Positions 54,657 through 64,000 of a stretch of DNA of 64,000 nucleotides are shown one piece after another. A program made the position numbers and the translations under genes. Position 1 is the first letter of the stretch, and each line of letters begins with the position of its first letter. Origin of the DNA: Atherinomorus stipes (lineage: Eukaryota; Chordata; Actinopteri; Atheriniformes; Atherinidae). The notes below the pieces were generated by a model. That model was given only the letters and a program-made list of their open reading frames with translations, had not been told where the DNA came from and did not search any database. Where the stretch lies: assembly GCA_023101725.1 (NCBI GenBank), contig JALJCO010003522.1, positions 53,967 through 117,966 on the forward strand. The letters are read 5' to 3'.

Positions 54657-55586
54657 ACACCGTCTGACAGACCAGGAGAGCCATCCCTTTTGATTGATGT
54701 CTCATTTGACCAACTGGGTGGATCTATGGTCTCTCCTCCACCAATAAATATCCACCAAACTCTACCCCACGTGGTGGGTGGGCTTTGTAGTCTGATGCTT
54801 GCAGATCTGGCCTATCAGGTCTGACGCTAGCTCTGACATCATGCACGTATAGCCAATGAAAACCCGTCATGGCCATGTGTATTTTGTTTACCTGGATAGC
54901 AAGATGGCTTCTGTGCTCCTGCCTAACTCGGCCTGAATACTCCTCCAAACGTGCGCTTCTGTGCGTAAAAGCGGAGAAAGCCCCGTATTGTGCACTTTCT
55001 CAGTACAAACGTGGGAAAAAAACATGCCGAAGAACGAAAATGCGCTGCTGAAGTGCTGAGGAGTTGCTGAAGGGAATTACTCGGAGCAGAGCAGCATGTG
55101 TGCGTCCGGGCTCAGCAGAGGAGGAAACGCTTGGCGAAGGAGGCGCTCTGGACCGGACCAGTAAGTGGAAACTTCTACCTGCAGTTACTCTGTGTTTATA
55201 AGCTATTTAGATCGGGATCATTTCTAAAAAGTAAGGACATGAAAAGGTGTCGATGTTTGCCTGGTTGGGGAAAGGGGTGCATATGTGTCGCAGCTTGGCT
55301 TTTTACTGTGGGCGTATTCATGGTGGTGTTTTTGGACACCAAAGAAGTGAAACCTGTCTGTTTGAAAGTTGGGGGTCTCTGTTTATAACACAAGACCCCC
55401 AGGTTTGTGGATTTCGCCTGCGTGTAGATAAGACTCACTTTTTTAATTTAGCTTTTATCTGATTTCATTTACTCTTTTATCCTTATTGTTTTAATATTTC
55501 TATTCTCTATTGCTTTTATAGATTATTATTTTTTTTTTATTTTTTTTTATTTTTAAGTTTAATTCTTATGTCTTACGGTTAAATAC

Positions 55587-55587
<1 letters not shown>
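54657..55587. other. Intergenic; one unproven exon candidate
   Basis: A GC-richer stretch at 54830-55160 includes an open interval that begins MCVRAQQRRKRLAKEALW (55098) and ends at GTAAGT-like CCAGTAAGTGG (55161). A basic leading exon of a mobile element or host gene is possible, but nothing downstream joins it. The remainder is unremarkable. Confidence 0.3.
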
Positions 55588-55620
<33 letters not shown>

Positions 55621-56161
55621 TTATTTACAACTGTTTACAGCACTTTTAAGCATTTAGCTTTTAGCTCCAGTGTTTCCTCATGGGGGCCCTCCACATTGGG
55701 AGTTGTGTCCGGTCTGCCTGCAGGGGTGCTGTCTTGGGGATCCCCTGGGCCCGGAGGACTGGGGGACTCCACACCATGTGTGGGGTTTGTCCTGGACTGT
55801 TTGGTTCAGGGGGTCTCTCTGGCAGTGCTCCCTGTGGCTTCAGGCTGTGGCGCCTCTCGGCGTGGATGGCCCCCCCTATAGGTGGTTTTTCCTCACCTGG
55901 CTCCTCAGTGCTTTGCCATGTTGCCGTATCTGTTACTGTATTAGACTTTTTTCTTTTGGCTGGGTGCTCTGTGCGTGTGTGTGTGCGTGCATGGATGTGT
56001 GCATGTATGTGTGCTTACAGTATGTATATGTTTGTTGGTCTTTTTGTGGGGGTGGGAGGGATGAGGGTTTCATGTTTTTTATTGTCTTTGTTTTTGTTAA
56101 GCACTTTGAGTTGCATTTTATTTGTATGAAAAGTGCTATATAAATAAAGTTTGATTGATTG
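55588..56161 (+). mobile_element. 5'-truncated LINE, 3' UTR only
   Basis: After a T run (55591-55619) the sequence carries a GT- and CT-rich 3' UTR and closes with AAGCACTTTGAGTTGC, GTGCTATATAAATAAAG and a (TTGA)n tail (56150-56161), the standard 3' end of several fish LINEs. No coding motif was seen, and no target duplication was verified. Confidence 0.7.
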
Positions 56162-56999
56162 ATTGAAAAGCTAATGGTCTTGTATGTAAAAAGTTTTCTG
56201 TGTTGTGGTTTTTTATTTTTCCTTTTTGTTGACATTGCATAGCATGGCATTATATTGTTTACTTTATAATGTAAACAGACACATATTCTGACTCTTATTA
56301 TAACTCACTTTAGAAAAATGAGCATTTTATTGTGTTTCTAGATCACTTACTGCATTTTGATAATGCTCAGAGTGAATCTGAACATGCAGCAGGATGCCTC
56401 TTGGTACCACCTTCCATTGGAGGTCTCATTGATGACTGTATGTTGAAGCATTCTGGACATACAGCTTTGTAAAGCCTATTATCCAAAGGGACCATTTGGA
56501 GTCTCCAAATGGAAAATTCTGGATAACGCCTGAACATATTCACAGAAAAACACCCATATATTTGTCATTTTTGTTGCTATTGTCACCAAATAAGAACTGG
56601 TAACAGATAAACCTTCATGCCACAGCCTCATGTGATTATCCATTTCCTATCTCCATATTTCTGTGTGCAGCTACTTGACAAAAAAAAAAAAAAAATCAGG
56701 CGAGGGAAAAAAGAAAAAGCTTGATTACTGTGTGTTCCAAATGAAGTAACTACATGCTAGTTAAAGTTACAATGAATATGAAAGCTCAAAGTGAAAATTC
56801 AGTGTTACCTTTACAGAGAGGCCAAGCTTTTGCATGTACTCCAAAGGGTTCAAGAGCAGCAGCTAATTTAATTAGGGTATGCATTTTTTAGGCGTTTTTG
56901 GCATATGGGGGCGTCCTGTTAAGGGGTTAAAGGGCAATTCCACTCAAATAATTTTCTACTGACAACATTTAACGAGGTCCTGTGTAAAAACTACAACAC
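56162..56999. other. Intergenic, nothing recognised
   Basis: An A run at 56681-56695. No supportable gene or repeat. Confidence 0.4.
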
Positions 57000-57867
57000 T
57001 TAGGGCCCGATTTACGAAAGGTTTGCGCTTGTTAAAACAGGCGCTATCTTCATTTCGCACGCAATAATCCGCCAGAGCTGATTTACAAAGCAGGGCAAAA
57101 GGAGGTTTGCACCTGTTAAGGGGCAAAATAGCACCGCTGTCCATTTTGCGCATCTGCTGCAGATGAATATGCAAACTGGGCGTTTCTGCCAGAAGGCGCA
57201 AAATATTGGGAGGAGACTATGCAAAACCTCAGTTTAACACGTGCAATGTGATCTATCAACCGTTCAATGGAAAGCGGGCGCAAAAGATTGCGTGTAATTT
57301 AGCACGTCTGAAAAGCAGGTATAACTGGCAGCTTTACGCACTGATGGCTGAAAGATGCTGCACACAGGACTGCAGACATCGGGTCAGAACCGGTTCTGCT
57401 GCAGGACTGAAGACATCGGGTCAGAATCATTTTTCATAATGTGTTCAGGCGACACGTCAAGTTTTCATTATTTAATTAAATAACAATCAACATCACTGTT
57501 AAACACGGTTATTCTAGACATGAACCAGAACATCTGCAGCTGCAGCATCATGGTAGTTAAAGCTGACATTAATTATGTCTTTTTATTTTCTTTTACTTTT
57601 TGCCAATGGCATATTTTTAAATTAAAATCATCTCCTGCTCCTCCACACACAGCAACTGCTGCTGTTCTGAGGTTGCTGTCCTGCGTGAAGTTGGCCCCCA
57701 CCCCACAGAAAACTCAGTGAAAATAACCAGTAACGTCGCACAAACTAATGATACTATTTTTTTACTGAGTTTTGCGTGGGGTGGGGGGCAATTACACAGG
57801 TCCAGCGCCTGGCATTGTGCCAAAGAGCGCGCAGTCTGTGCGTAATATCAGATCATCTTCAACAGCG

Positions 57868-58126
57868 TGTCCTTATCCACGTCCTTATCCACGTCCTTAT
57901 CCATGTCCTCATCCATGTCCTCATACATGTCCTCATCCATGTCCTCATCCATGTCCCTTATCCACGTCCTTATCCATGTCCTCATCCATGTCCTCATCCA
58001 TGTCCTCATCCATGTCCTCATCCATGTCCTTATCCATGTCCTCATCCATGTCCTCATCCATGTCCTCATCCATGTCCTCATCCATATTCATGTCCTTATC
58101 CATGTCCTTATTCATGTCCTTAAACT
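57868..58126. repeat. 12-bp minisatellite in the Harbinger element
   Basis: About 21 units of TCCTCATCCATG with variants (TCCTTATCCACG, TCATACATG). As the unit is a multiple of 3 and lacks stops, both strands have long frames (Asp-Glu-Asp-Met on the minus strand). These are artefacts. Confidence 0.93.
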
Positions 58127-58182
58127 GGCCTCTTCTTACGTCCACAGGGAAACCTGCTGCATTATTTTTATTTATAGTTATT

Positions 58183-58425
58183 ATATGAAGAGTTCATTTG
58201 CAAAAACAGACAAACATCACTGTGGAAAACGGAGTTAACTGCTTTTGTTGCTGTTGGGTACAAACCTCCTATCTCCATTTCACATCATTAAAACCCTCTA
58301 CTTCACGTGAGCTTGATTTTCTGAAAATATTCAAAAAGTAAATGAAGAGTTTATTTGCAAAAGCAGTTAACTCCGTTTTTTCTAAATGGCGTTTGTCTTT
58401 TTTTGCAAATGAACTCTCTTCATAT
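58183..58425. repeat. Inverted repeat inside the Harbinger element
   Basis: GAAGAGTTCATTTGCAAAAA with GGAGTTAACTGCTTTTG on the left, and CAAAAGCAGTTAACTCCG with TTTGCAAATGAACTCTCTTC on the right, are complements, separated by about 90 bp. Confidence 0.8.
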
Positions 58426-58715
58426 TTATCTTATATTCTGTTTTTTTATTTGCCTCATTATATCTCTGAAACTAACATCTCTCTATCAGGATGAATTTCA
58501 TTTTGCGTTTTACCACATGCTCTTCTGAACTTTCCGTGGCGCAGGGAGAGCGCACGCTAAATCCTCATTTAAATCCTGCTGTTTGCGCCTGTTACAGATT
58601 GCGCGTGTAATCTTTGTAGATCACCCGCAAACGCTAAAATGACAGCGCACGCTATTTTTTTGCAAGGCAAAGACATTAGACTCGCAATTTGGAGTCTTTG
58701 TAAATCAGGCCCTTA

Positions 58716-59303
58716 GACTTTTCAAACCTGGACTCAGGTGTTCTTTAGGGACTGTGGATTAATTCAAGCACAGTTTCTGATTTGTGAAACCTATAAATTA
58801 ATAAATGAGGAGAAAATGAGAACAAATGAGGAGAAGAAGACAAATGAGTAGGGAAGAAAGAAGAACAACTGATGAGGAGAAGAGAACAAATAGGAGAAAA
58901 GAGAACAAATTAGGAAGAAAATGAAGAGCAAATAATGAGATAAGAAGAGCAGGTGAGAAGAGAACATGTGATGATGAGGAGGGTCAGTGATGAGTCAAAG
59001 AGAAGACAAAAGGTGAATACTGTATGAACTGTTCTGCGTGAGTGCAGCAAATGTGTTTTAGCAACATAATCAACATTTCATTGTTGATTTTGTGGTAAAT
59101 TTTTTTTTTTTTTTAATTAAAATGACAATTTATCCACTCAAGTCTATAATTGGCTTCTAAAACACATTTTTGTAGTGAAAGATTAGAGAAAAGCTTGTCT
59201 AATTTTTTCAAATTTACACCTGGTGCGACTCCAGGCTAAGCCCAGGTTGTCCTTCAAGGCTGGAGACGCCCCTGAGTTTCATCATGTTTCCCAAAAGATT
59301 CTA
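58716..59303. other. Intergenic, purine-rich patch at 58800-59000
   Basis: Repeated GAGAAGA-like words (ACAAATGAGGAGAAGA) without a clear period, then AT-rich sequence. No gene. Confidence 0.4.
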
Positions 59304-60360
59304 TTAAAGGAGTGATGACATAGCAGTAAAAACTAGTTTATGTTGTTGGCATTACTTTATATGTAAATACTCCAAAGAAAAAAAGGGCATTTTTTACAGC
59401 AGGAAATCGTTGCCAGACGCCAGACCTCACTTCCTCAGTAATACAGTTGGGTCCGGTGATGATATGGAGCTTTACCCGGAGACCACGTTGACTTCATTTT
59501 GATTGGCTACACCTTATTTGGCTATGACCTTATTTGGAGAATCTAGGTCAAGCTGCGATAGGACTTTGCTAAAGGCTAACTGCTAGCAACATGGGCACTT
59601 CAGACAGTGTGAGCTACGTTTATCAGACAAGACAGCATTTAGAAAATAAATAAACTTACAGGTAATGACAAGGTTGTGGCCCCCTCCCTCAGTGTTGCTG
59701 CAGAAGTTTGCTTTTAAATCCATTTGTTTGAAAACCCAGACCTGACTGCAGAGAAGTTACTACTAGCTCCATACTAGCTCAATAGAGGCTGAGGAGTTGT
59801 CGTCACAGCGCGTCGCCCCCCCCTCCGAACCGGCGTTCCGGCATGTTTCTTGTACGCTTACTGAGAGCTACGTTGGTCGTGACTGGAGATGCTGGGTTAT
59901 AATGTTGAGTGAAGGACAGTGCCAACTCTTCGCACAGTCAAGATGATCAAAAAAAAGACAATCAAGGGCGAGTTACGGTTTTTCAAGATCTCCGGTTTGA
60001 AAAAAGAAAAAGAAAAAAAAATCCGATTGTAAACTGCTGAAGTGACAGGGGGGGCGCCAAGTGTCTGACAGCTGCAGTCTGAAGGAAAGAGATTAGCAAC
60101 ATGCAGCATGCCGTGTGTTCTCCAGCTAGTGATCCCTTTGTGACTGATAATTGTGGTATCCTTAAAAACTACTCCGTGATTCTGTCCTTGCAGATAGTTT
60201 TAATAATGAGGAATCAATCAGTACGATGTGGCCGCTAGATCCTTCCCTCACACACAGCCGTGCTCAGCTGGGAGCAGTCATGTGGAACATGTCATCGTGT
60301 TTGCAGGAACCAGTAAACAATATTCCAGTCATACCAGTGTGCCTGTGAAGATGCTGCTTT

Positions 60361-60462
60361 GCTGTGAGAATGAACCGGACACTACGACCCTGGATAAGAT
60401 CGTCCCTGTTTGCTGTGAGAATGAACCGGACACTACGACCCTGGATAAGATCGTCCTTGTTT
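60361..60462 (+). repeat. 51-bp tandem duplication, in frame
   Basis: GCTGTGAGAATGAACCGGAC begins at 60361 and 60412. The 51-bp unit is repeated with almost no change and keeps a reading frame (CCENEPDTTTLDKIV twice within 60228-60524). The near-identity implies a recent duplication. Confidence 0.85.
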
Positions 60463-60786
60463 GCTGTGCATTTGCAAACGTAGCTATGCTAAATCGTTGT
60501 TGTCAAGACGAGCACTCAAGCTAACATGAGTTGATGAAAACTCCGGTTACTTTCTTTTATCTGTTTACTCGTGATGTTCGACACCACTGACATCTGCCTT
60601 ACAGCTTATTTTGGTCTTTCACAAATCCGACACACACTCATCACTGTTTTCTATTTTATAAATAAATGATTGAAACCACGTTAAATATCGTCCTCCTTAC
60701 ATGTTTACTGACAGCTCACAAATGTTTTCTTAACTAGCAGCATAACAGTTAACTGTGTAAAAGGCAGAATAACACTTCTCTAACAT

Positions 60787-61125
60787 TAACAGAGCAAAAT
60801 TACAAATATGACCACGTTACAAACTGATTGTGAAGACTAAATAATTCACAATGCATCAGCCGCATGTCTCCATGGAGGACGGAGGTAAGCAGTCCAGACT
60901 ACTGTCCCACTCTGAGCCATTCAGCTCAGATGGGTTCAGTCCGGATATGTCCCCTAGTTTCTCCAAATAAGTCTTCTTTGTGCTAGACATTAAATTATTT
61001 CTGTACGGCTTTTCTCCTTTTGCTCCTTTTCCCTCCAATGTTAAAACTCCCGTCAGCTCTGTTTTGACAGTCAAATCCGTACAAACATCATGGCGGCGCG
61101 ACTCCGCTTCGCTCAGAATTGTCAC
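60787..61125 (-). pseudogene. N-terminal part of a fish transposon-associated protein
   Basis: The frame starts MTILSEAESRRHDVC and contains KGEKPYRNNLMSSTKK, TYLEKLGDISGLNPSEL and GSEWDSSLDCLPP, then a stop at METCG. Directly after it the same strand encodes CIVNYLVFTISL (about 60850-60820), which continues the usual motif order. SGLxPYEL..W followed by IVNYLVF is familiar from uncharacterised fish proteins that carry SWIM or YqaJ-type nuclease domains, which I associate with mobile elements. Those domains are not visible here. Identification is from memory of motifs and needs checking. Confidence 0.45.
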
Positions 61126-61545
61126 GTGACTCCTCAGGCTCTATCAGATAGGGAGGGGGGAGCAGGGGAGCGAAGCAAACGTAGACCTTTAGGAGAGAGG
61201 AGGAGGGGAGGCTGTTTACTTGATAGTGTGCTCTTATTGGAGCAATTGAATTACGTAGAATGATAGCCTGCTGTCTGATTCAACCGTTTCTGAACAGAGA
61301 AACAAAACTGACAGAGACAGACCATAAACAGGAACTTTGATTCTCACTCTGGACATTCACATGGCCTCATCAGTGCACAATAGATCATATTATACACCCA
61401 AAACCCCAGAAAAGTGAAATTTGATGTCATGGCACCTTTAAGGGAACAGAAGCGACACATTTGCTGCTTGTAGCTGCCTGATGACTGGAGGTTTTCAGGG
61501 TGTGTGTCTCCCTCTGGTGGTCATGATTGGGTACAGTGAATCACT

Positions 61546-62180
61546 AGCTGCGTTTACATGGACCCAAATAGACCGATTGCTTTCGGTTTAAAAGCTCTTT
61601 CGGAATTAAAATGATCCATGTAAACGCCTCTTTCCGAATGAAAAGCGCCGAACCGAATGAATTTTCTTTCGGTTTCACAGGGGTAGAATATTCCTTTCCC
61701 CAAACCGAACGGGGTGTCATGTAAACGCTGAATCGGAAAGTTGTGAGGTTGCGCTCTTACAGCGCATGCTTCGACGAGACGTCAACGTGAAACAAGTGAC
61801 GTTTCCTCACTTTGACAGATGGCTGTGAACAACGTAATTCCCTGGACAGCGAGAAAGTTTGTTTTTAACTCAAACTCTGTCTCTACAGCTTTTCCTCTTG
61901 GTTGTTTCCAGTAGGAGCTCATGAGGATCAGCTGCTGCTTCATTAACGTCCTGCAGAAACCACAACGAATGTGACGATCAGCTGTTTGTAGACCTCCGTT
62001 TTTAATAAATAGCGTGATTTACATCATTCTGCGCATGTCAGGCAGGATTATTCTGAATGAATATTGGCGCATGTACACGCCAGATCCGAATGTATTAGTT
62101 CCCATGTAAACAGCTGCTCTGAAATCCTCAATCAGAATGATTTCAATCCGAAAGGGAAAAACGTCTCCATGTAAACGTAC
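61546..62180 (+). mobile_element. MITE with GCGTTTACATGGA ends, copy 1
   Basis: The ends are GCTGCGTTTACATGGACCC and TCTCCATGTAAACGTAC. The body includes AACCGAACGGGGTGTCATGT, GGTTGCGCTCTTACAGCG and GATGGCTGTGAACAACGTAA. The same body occurs inverted at 63311-63935. Non-coding. The frame at 62019-62207 (minus) is incidental. Confidence 0.85.
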
Positions 62181-63310
62181 CCACTGATGAGAAACACTGA
62201 CCCACACATCGCTACTATCCTCTTATTTTTAAGTTAAAAGAAACAGTTTTTCCCCACATCTGCCTTCATCCTCTGGTGGCTGAACACTTCAAAACTTCCA
62301 TTTCCAGACTCAGTTGTGCTATGTTTCTGTCCAATCACCTTCTTCCTGCTTCTGGTTGTGCCAGTCAGCCTGTCCTCATCAGGCTTTAATGCAGCTCATA
62401 TCCTCCCCATCGTTGAAGTTCTTATCGGTCTTAGTTATCAAAAAGCCACAGAAGACAATCCACATAACGGTGTGTTCAGACCAAGCGCGATTCGGGCGTC
62501 AAAATCGTGCCTGACGCCCAAAGTTGGACGCTTGGTCACGAAAAAGTCCGACGCCTGTTTCCCAGAGAAGGGTCTATCTGCGACTCGCAAGACAGGGGCG
62601 TGTCATAGAGTGGGCGTGTCGTAGTGTGACGTTACTCGACGACACGCCCACCAGGCCAGTGAGAGCACGGTAAAATCTAGCCCTACCCCTGACCCTTCCC
62701 CTAAACCTAACCAGACCCACCCACAATGCGACACGCCCACTATAGGACACGCCTACTATGGGACACGCCCACTGGGTTGCAAGCCGCAGATAGATACACT
62801 TGGGTTTCCCAGCATCTTGACGTCCTGACGCACAGCGAGAGATGTCCAGCCAAGCCGCGCTCGCCGGCCGTGGGAGGAGCCTCTCCTTTCTCTTTTTCCT
62901 TTCACCGTCTGTCTGCACCATGGCAGGTGCAGGAGAGAGAGCGGCTCGGCTTTATGTGATAAATAAAGCAGGGAACGTCGTCATCATCGGACATCTCTGC
63001 TCTGTGTCCGGTTCACCAAATAATTCCAGGTGTTCTGACAGTGATGATTTTCATCATTTACTCCAGGAGCTGCTGGCGAGCGGCACTTTTAGCCGTCTGA
63101 TCCGGCCCCGTTTAACGTCCCGATGTCCCGATGCGGGGCAGCATTATCAGCCCAGTACGTCCCATCAGGACAGCAGGTCATCAAACCACCGTTCAGACAC
63201 CGGGACCGGACACAGATCACAGTTTATCCTCCTCTGTCTTCAGATAGAGAGGAGATTCCCCTGGTTCTTCTGGGTGTTTCCTCTCCTGTCAGAAAATGTG
63301 TCAGTAGTAG
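62181..63310. other. Spacer between inverted MITE copies, other element ends inside
   Basis: TGTGTTCAGACCAAGCGCG at about 62470 resembles a fish MITE terminus. A nested repeat at 62574-62795 follows. The frame at 62842-63396 runs into the second MITE copy, which supplies its last 30 residues. Its first part (MAGAGERAARLYVINKAGN, then FHHLLQELLASGTF) has no family I recognise, though a leading exon of a degenerate transposase is possible. Confidence 0.4.
62574..62795. repeat. Short MITE with CTATCTGCG ends, containing GACACGCCCAC repeats
   Basis: CTATCTGCGACTCGCAA on the left and TTGCAAGCCGCAGATAG on the right are inverted with two mismatches. Inside, variants of GACACGCCCACTA repeat about five times in both orientations. 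It lies within the 62470-onward repeat. Confidence 0.75.
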
Positions 63311-63935
63311 GTACGTTTACATGGAGACTTTTTCCCTTTCGGAATAAAATCATTCTGATTGAGGATTTTCAGGGCAGCTGTTTACATGGGAACTAATTCA
63401 TTCTGATCTGGTGTGTACATGCGCCAATATTTATTCAGAATAATCCTGTCTGACATACGCAGAATGATGTTACATCGCGTTATTTAATAAAGACGGAGGT
63501 CTAAAAACTGATGGTCACAGTTGCTGTGGTTTCTTCAGGACTTTAATCAGCAGCTGATCCTCGTGCGCTCCTGCTGCAGACGACCAAGAGGAAAAGGCGT
63601 TTGAGTAAAAAACTAACTTTCTGTCGCTGTCCAGGGAATTACATCATTCACCGCCATCTGTCAAAGTGAGGAAACGTCACTTGACGCACGTTTAGGTCTT
63701 GTTGAAGCATGCGCTGTAAGAGCGCAACCTCACAACTTTCCGATTCAGCGTTTACATGACACCCCGTTCGGTTTGGGGAAAGGAATATTCTACCCCTCAT
63801 GAAACCGAATATGAAATTAGATCGGTTCAGCACCTTTCATTCGGAAAGAGGCGTTTACATGGATCATTTTCATTCTGAAAGAGCTTTTTAAACCGAAAGT
63901 AATCCGCATATTTGGGTCCATGTAAACGCAGCTAC
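63311..63935 (-). mobile_element. MITE with GCGTTTACATGGA ends, copy 2 (inverted)
   Basis: The complement of copy 1: GTACGTTTACATGGAGAC, TACATGCGCCAATATTTATT, GCATGCGCTGTAAGAGCGCAAC, CCCCGTTCGGTTTGGGG and CCATGTAAACGCAGC (longer matches split here). The two copies face each other with a 1.1-kb spacer. Confidence 0.87.
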
Positions 63936-64000
63936 TGTGTCATGACTCGCTCTGATTGGTCGACGCCCCGTGTCAAGACGCCAAAGTTCAGATTTTCCAA
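63936..64000. other. Window end, element end cut off
   Basis: GGTCGACGCCCCGTGTCAAG and GACGCCAAAGTTC resemble the repeat that begins at about 62470 (GACGCCCAAAGTTGG), so its other part may continue past the window. Confidence 0.35.

Larger units (their letters stand above)
57003..58712. mobile_element. PIF/Harbinger-type non-autonomous element (TTA duplication)
   Basis: The element is 1710 bp, with TTA at 57000-57002 and 58713-58715. The inverted ends are GGGCCCGATTTACGAAAG and, at the right, CTTTGTAAATCAGGCCC, with two mismatches. GGGCC..GATTTAC ends and a 3-bp TTA target fit PIF/Harbinger. No transposase or Myb-like protein was found. The interior holds a 12-bp minisatellite and an inverted repeat. 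Confidence 0.88.
59308..61437 (-). mobile_element. 2.1-kb TTAA transposon with a transposon-protein relic
   Basis: TTAA lies at 59304-59307 and 61438-61441. The inverted ends are AGGAGTGATGACAT and the complement of AGGTGCCATGACAT (11 of 14 match). The left 230 bp is nearly the same as 33232-33465. On the minus strand an N-terminal reading frame starts near the right end (61125). TTAA targets plus this architecture fit Kolobok or a related group. The element is degraded and much of the interior is noncoding. Confidence 0.8.

Noticed and set aside
57772..58188. Frames repeating MDED, SSMS or PCPH
   Set aside because: Encoded by the 12-bp minisatellite in all frames.
62842..63396. 184-codon frame as a real gene
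   Set aside because: Its last part is MITE sequence, shared inverted with 61546-62180, and the rest has no known motif.

Overview
The window looks like teleost fish nuclear DNA, almost all of it non-genic and repeat-derived. The evidence is the mix of elements: L2/Maui-like, Rex3/RTE-like and L1/Tx1-like LINEs, two Tc1-like transposons with the usual fish transposase motifs, hAT, Harbinger and TTAA-target DNA elements, long AT and CA microsatellites, and two multi-kilobase minisatellites. There are no bacterial-style operons, CRISPR arrays or convincing RNA genes. Nearly all long open frames are by-products of low-complexity DNA or broken transposon proteins.

Layout. 0.7-4.3 kb: minus-strand L1/Tx1 ORF2 remnant split by a hAT-type MITE (8-bp duplication) and a 1-kb TTAA-flanked element, followed by a Rex3-like LINE (4.3-5.7 kb). 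7.4-9.0 kb: complete but decayed Tc1 element with both terminal repeats. 10.4-19.0 kb: a 25-bp minisatellite split by an L2 LINE, itself split by a 3.8-kb hAT element with an exact 8-bp duplication. 20.8-26.6 kb: a hAT-like MITE abutting a 5-kb minisatellite of about 30-bp units with a 1345-bp higher-order period. 27-42 kb: many short inverted-repeat elements, most at TTAA, plus a second decayed Tc1 copy. 42.5-44.8 kb: a 1.28-kb pyrimidine tract running into a 3' splice site, then the last four coding exons of the one credible host gene, which I do not recognise. 45.7-49 kb: a foldback MITE, a LINE 3' fragment and a hairpin. 49.7-54.6 kb: near full-length L1/Tx1 LINE with a perfect 16-bp duplication. 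55.6-64 kb: a LINE 3' UTR, a Harbinger-type element with a 12-bp minisatellite, a 2.1-kb TTAA element with a transposon-associated protein fragment, and two inverted copies of one MITE.

How it fits together. Insertions can be ordered because elements sit inside each other. Several unrelated-looking short elements share TTAA targets and ends beginning AGG, AGA or GGAT, and three keep only a small lysine/arginine-rich or acidic leading exon. This suggests one or a few TTAA-specific transposase families (Kolobok or piggyBac type) mobilised them. I found no intact mobile-element gene and no clear novel multi-gene system. The best leads are the pyrimidine tract against the splice site, the TTAA-element set, the layered minisatellite and the 1345-bp higher-order repeat.
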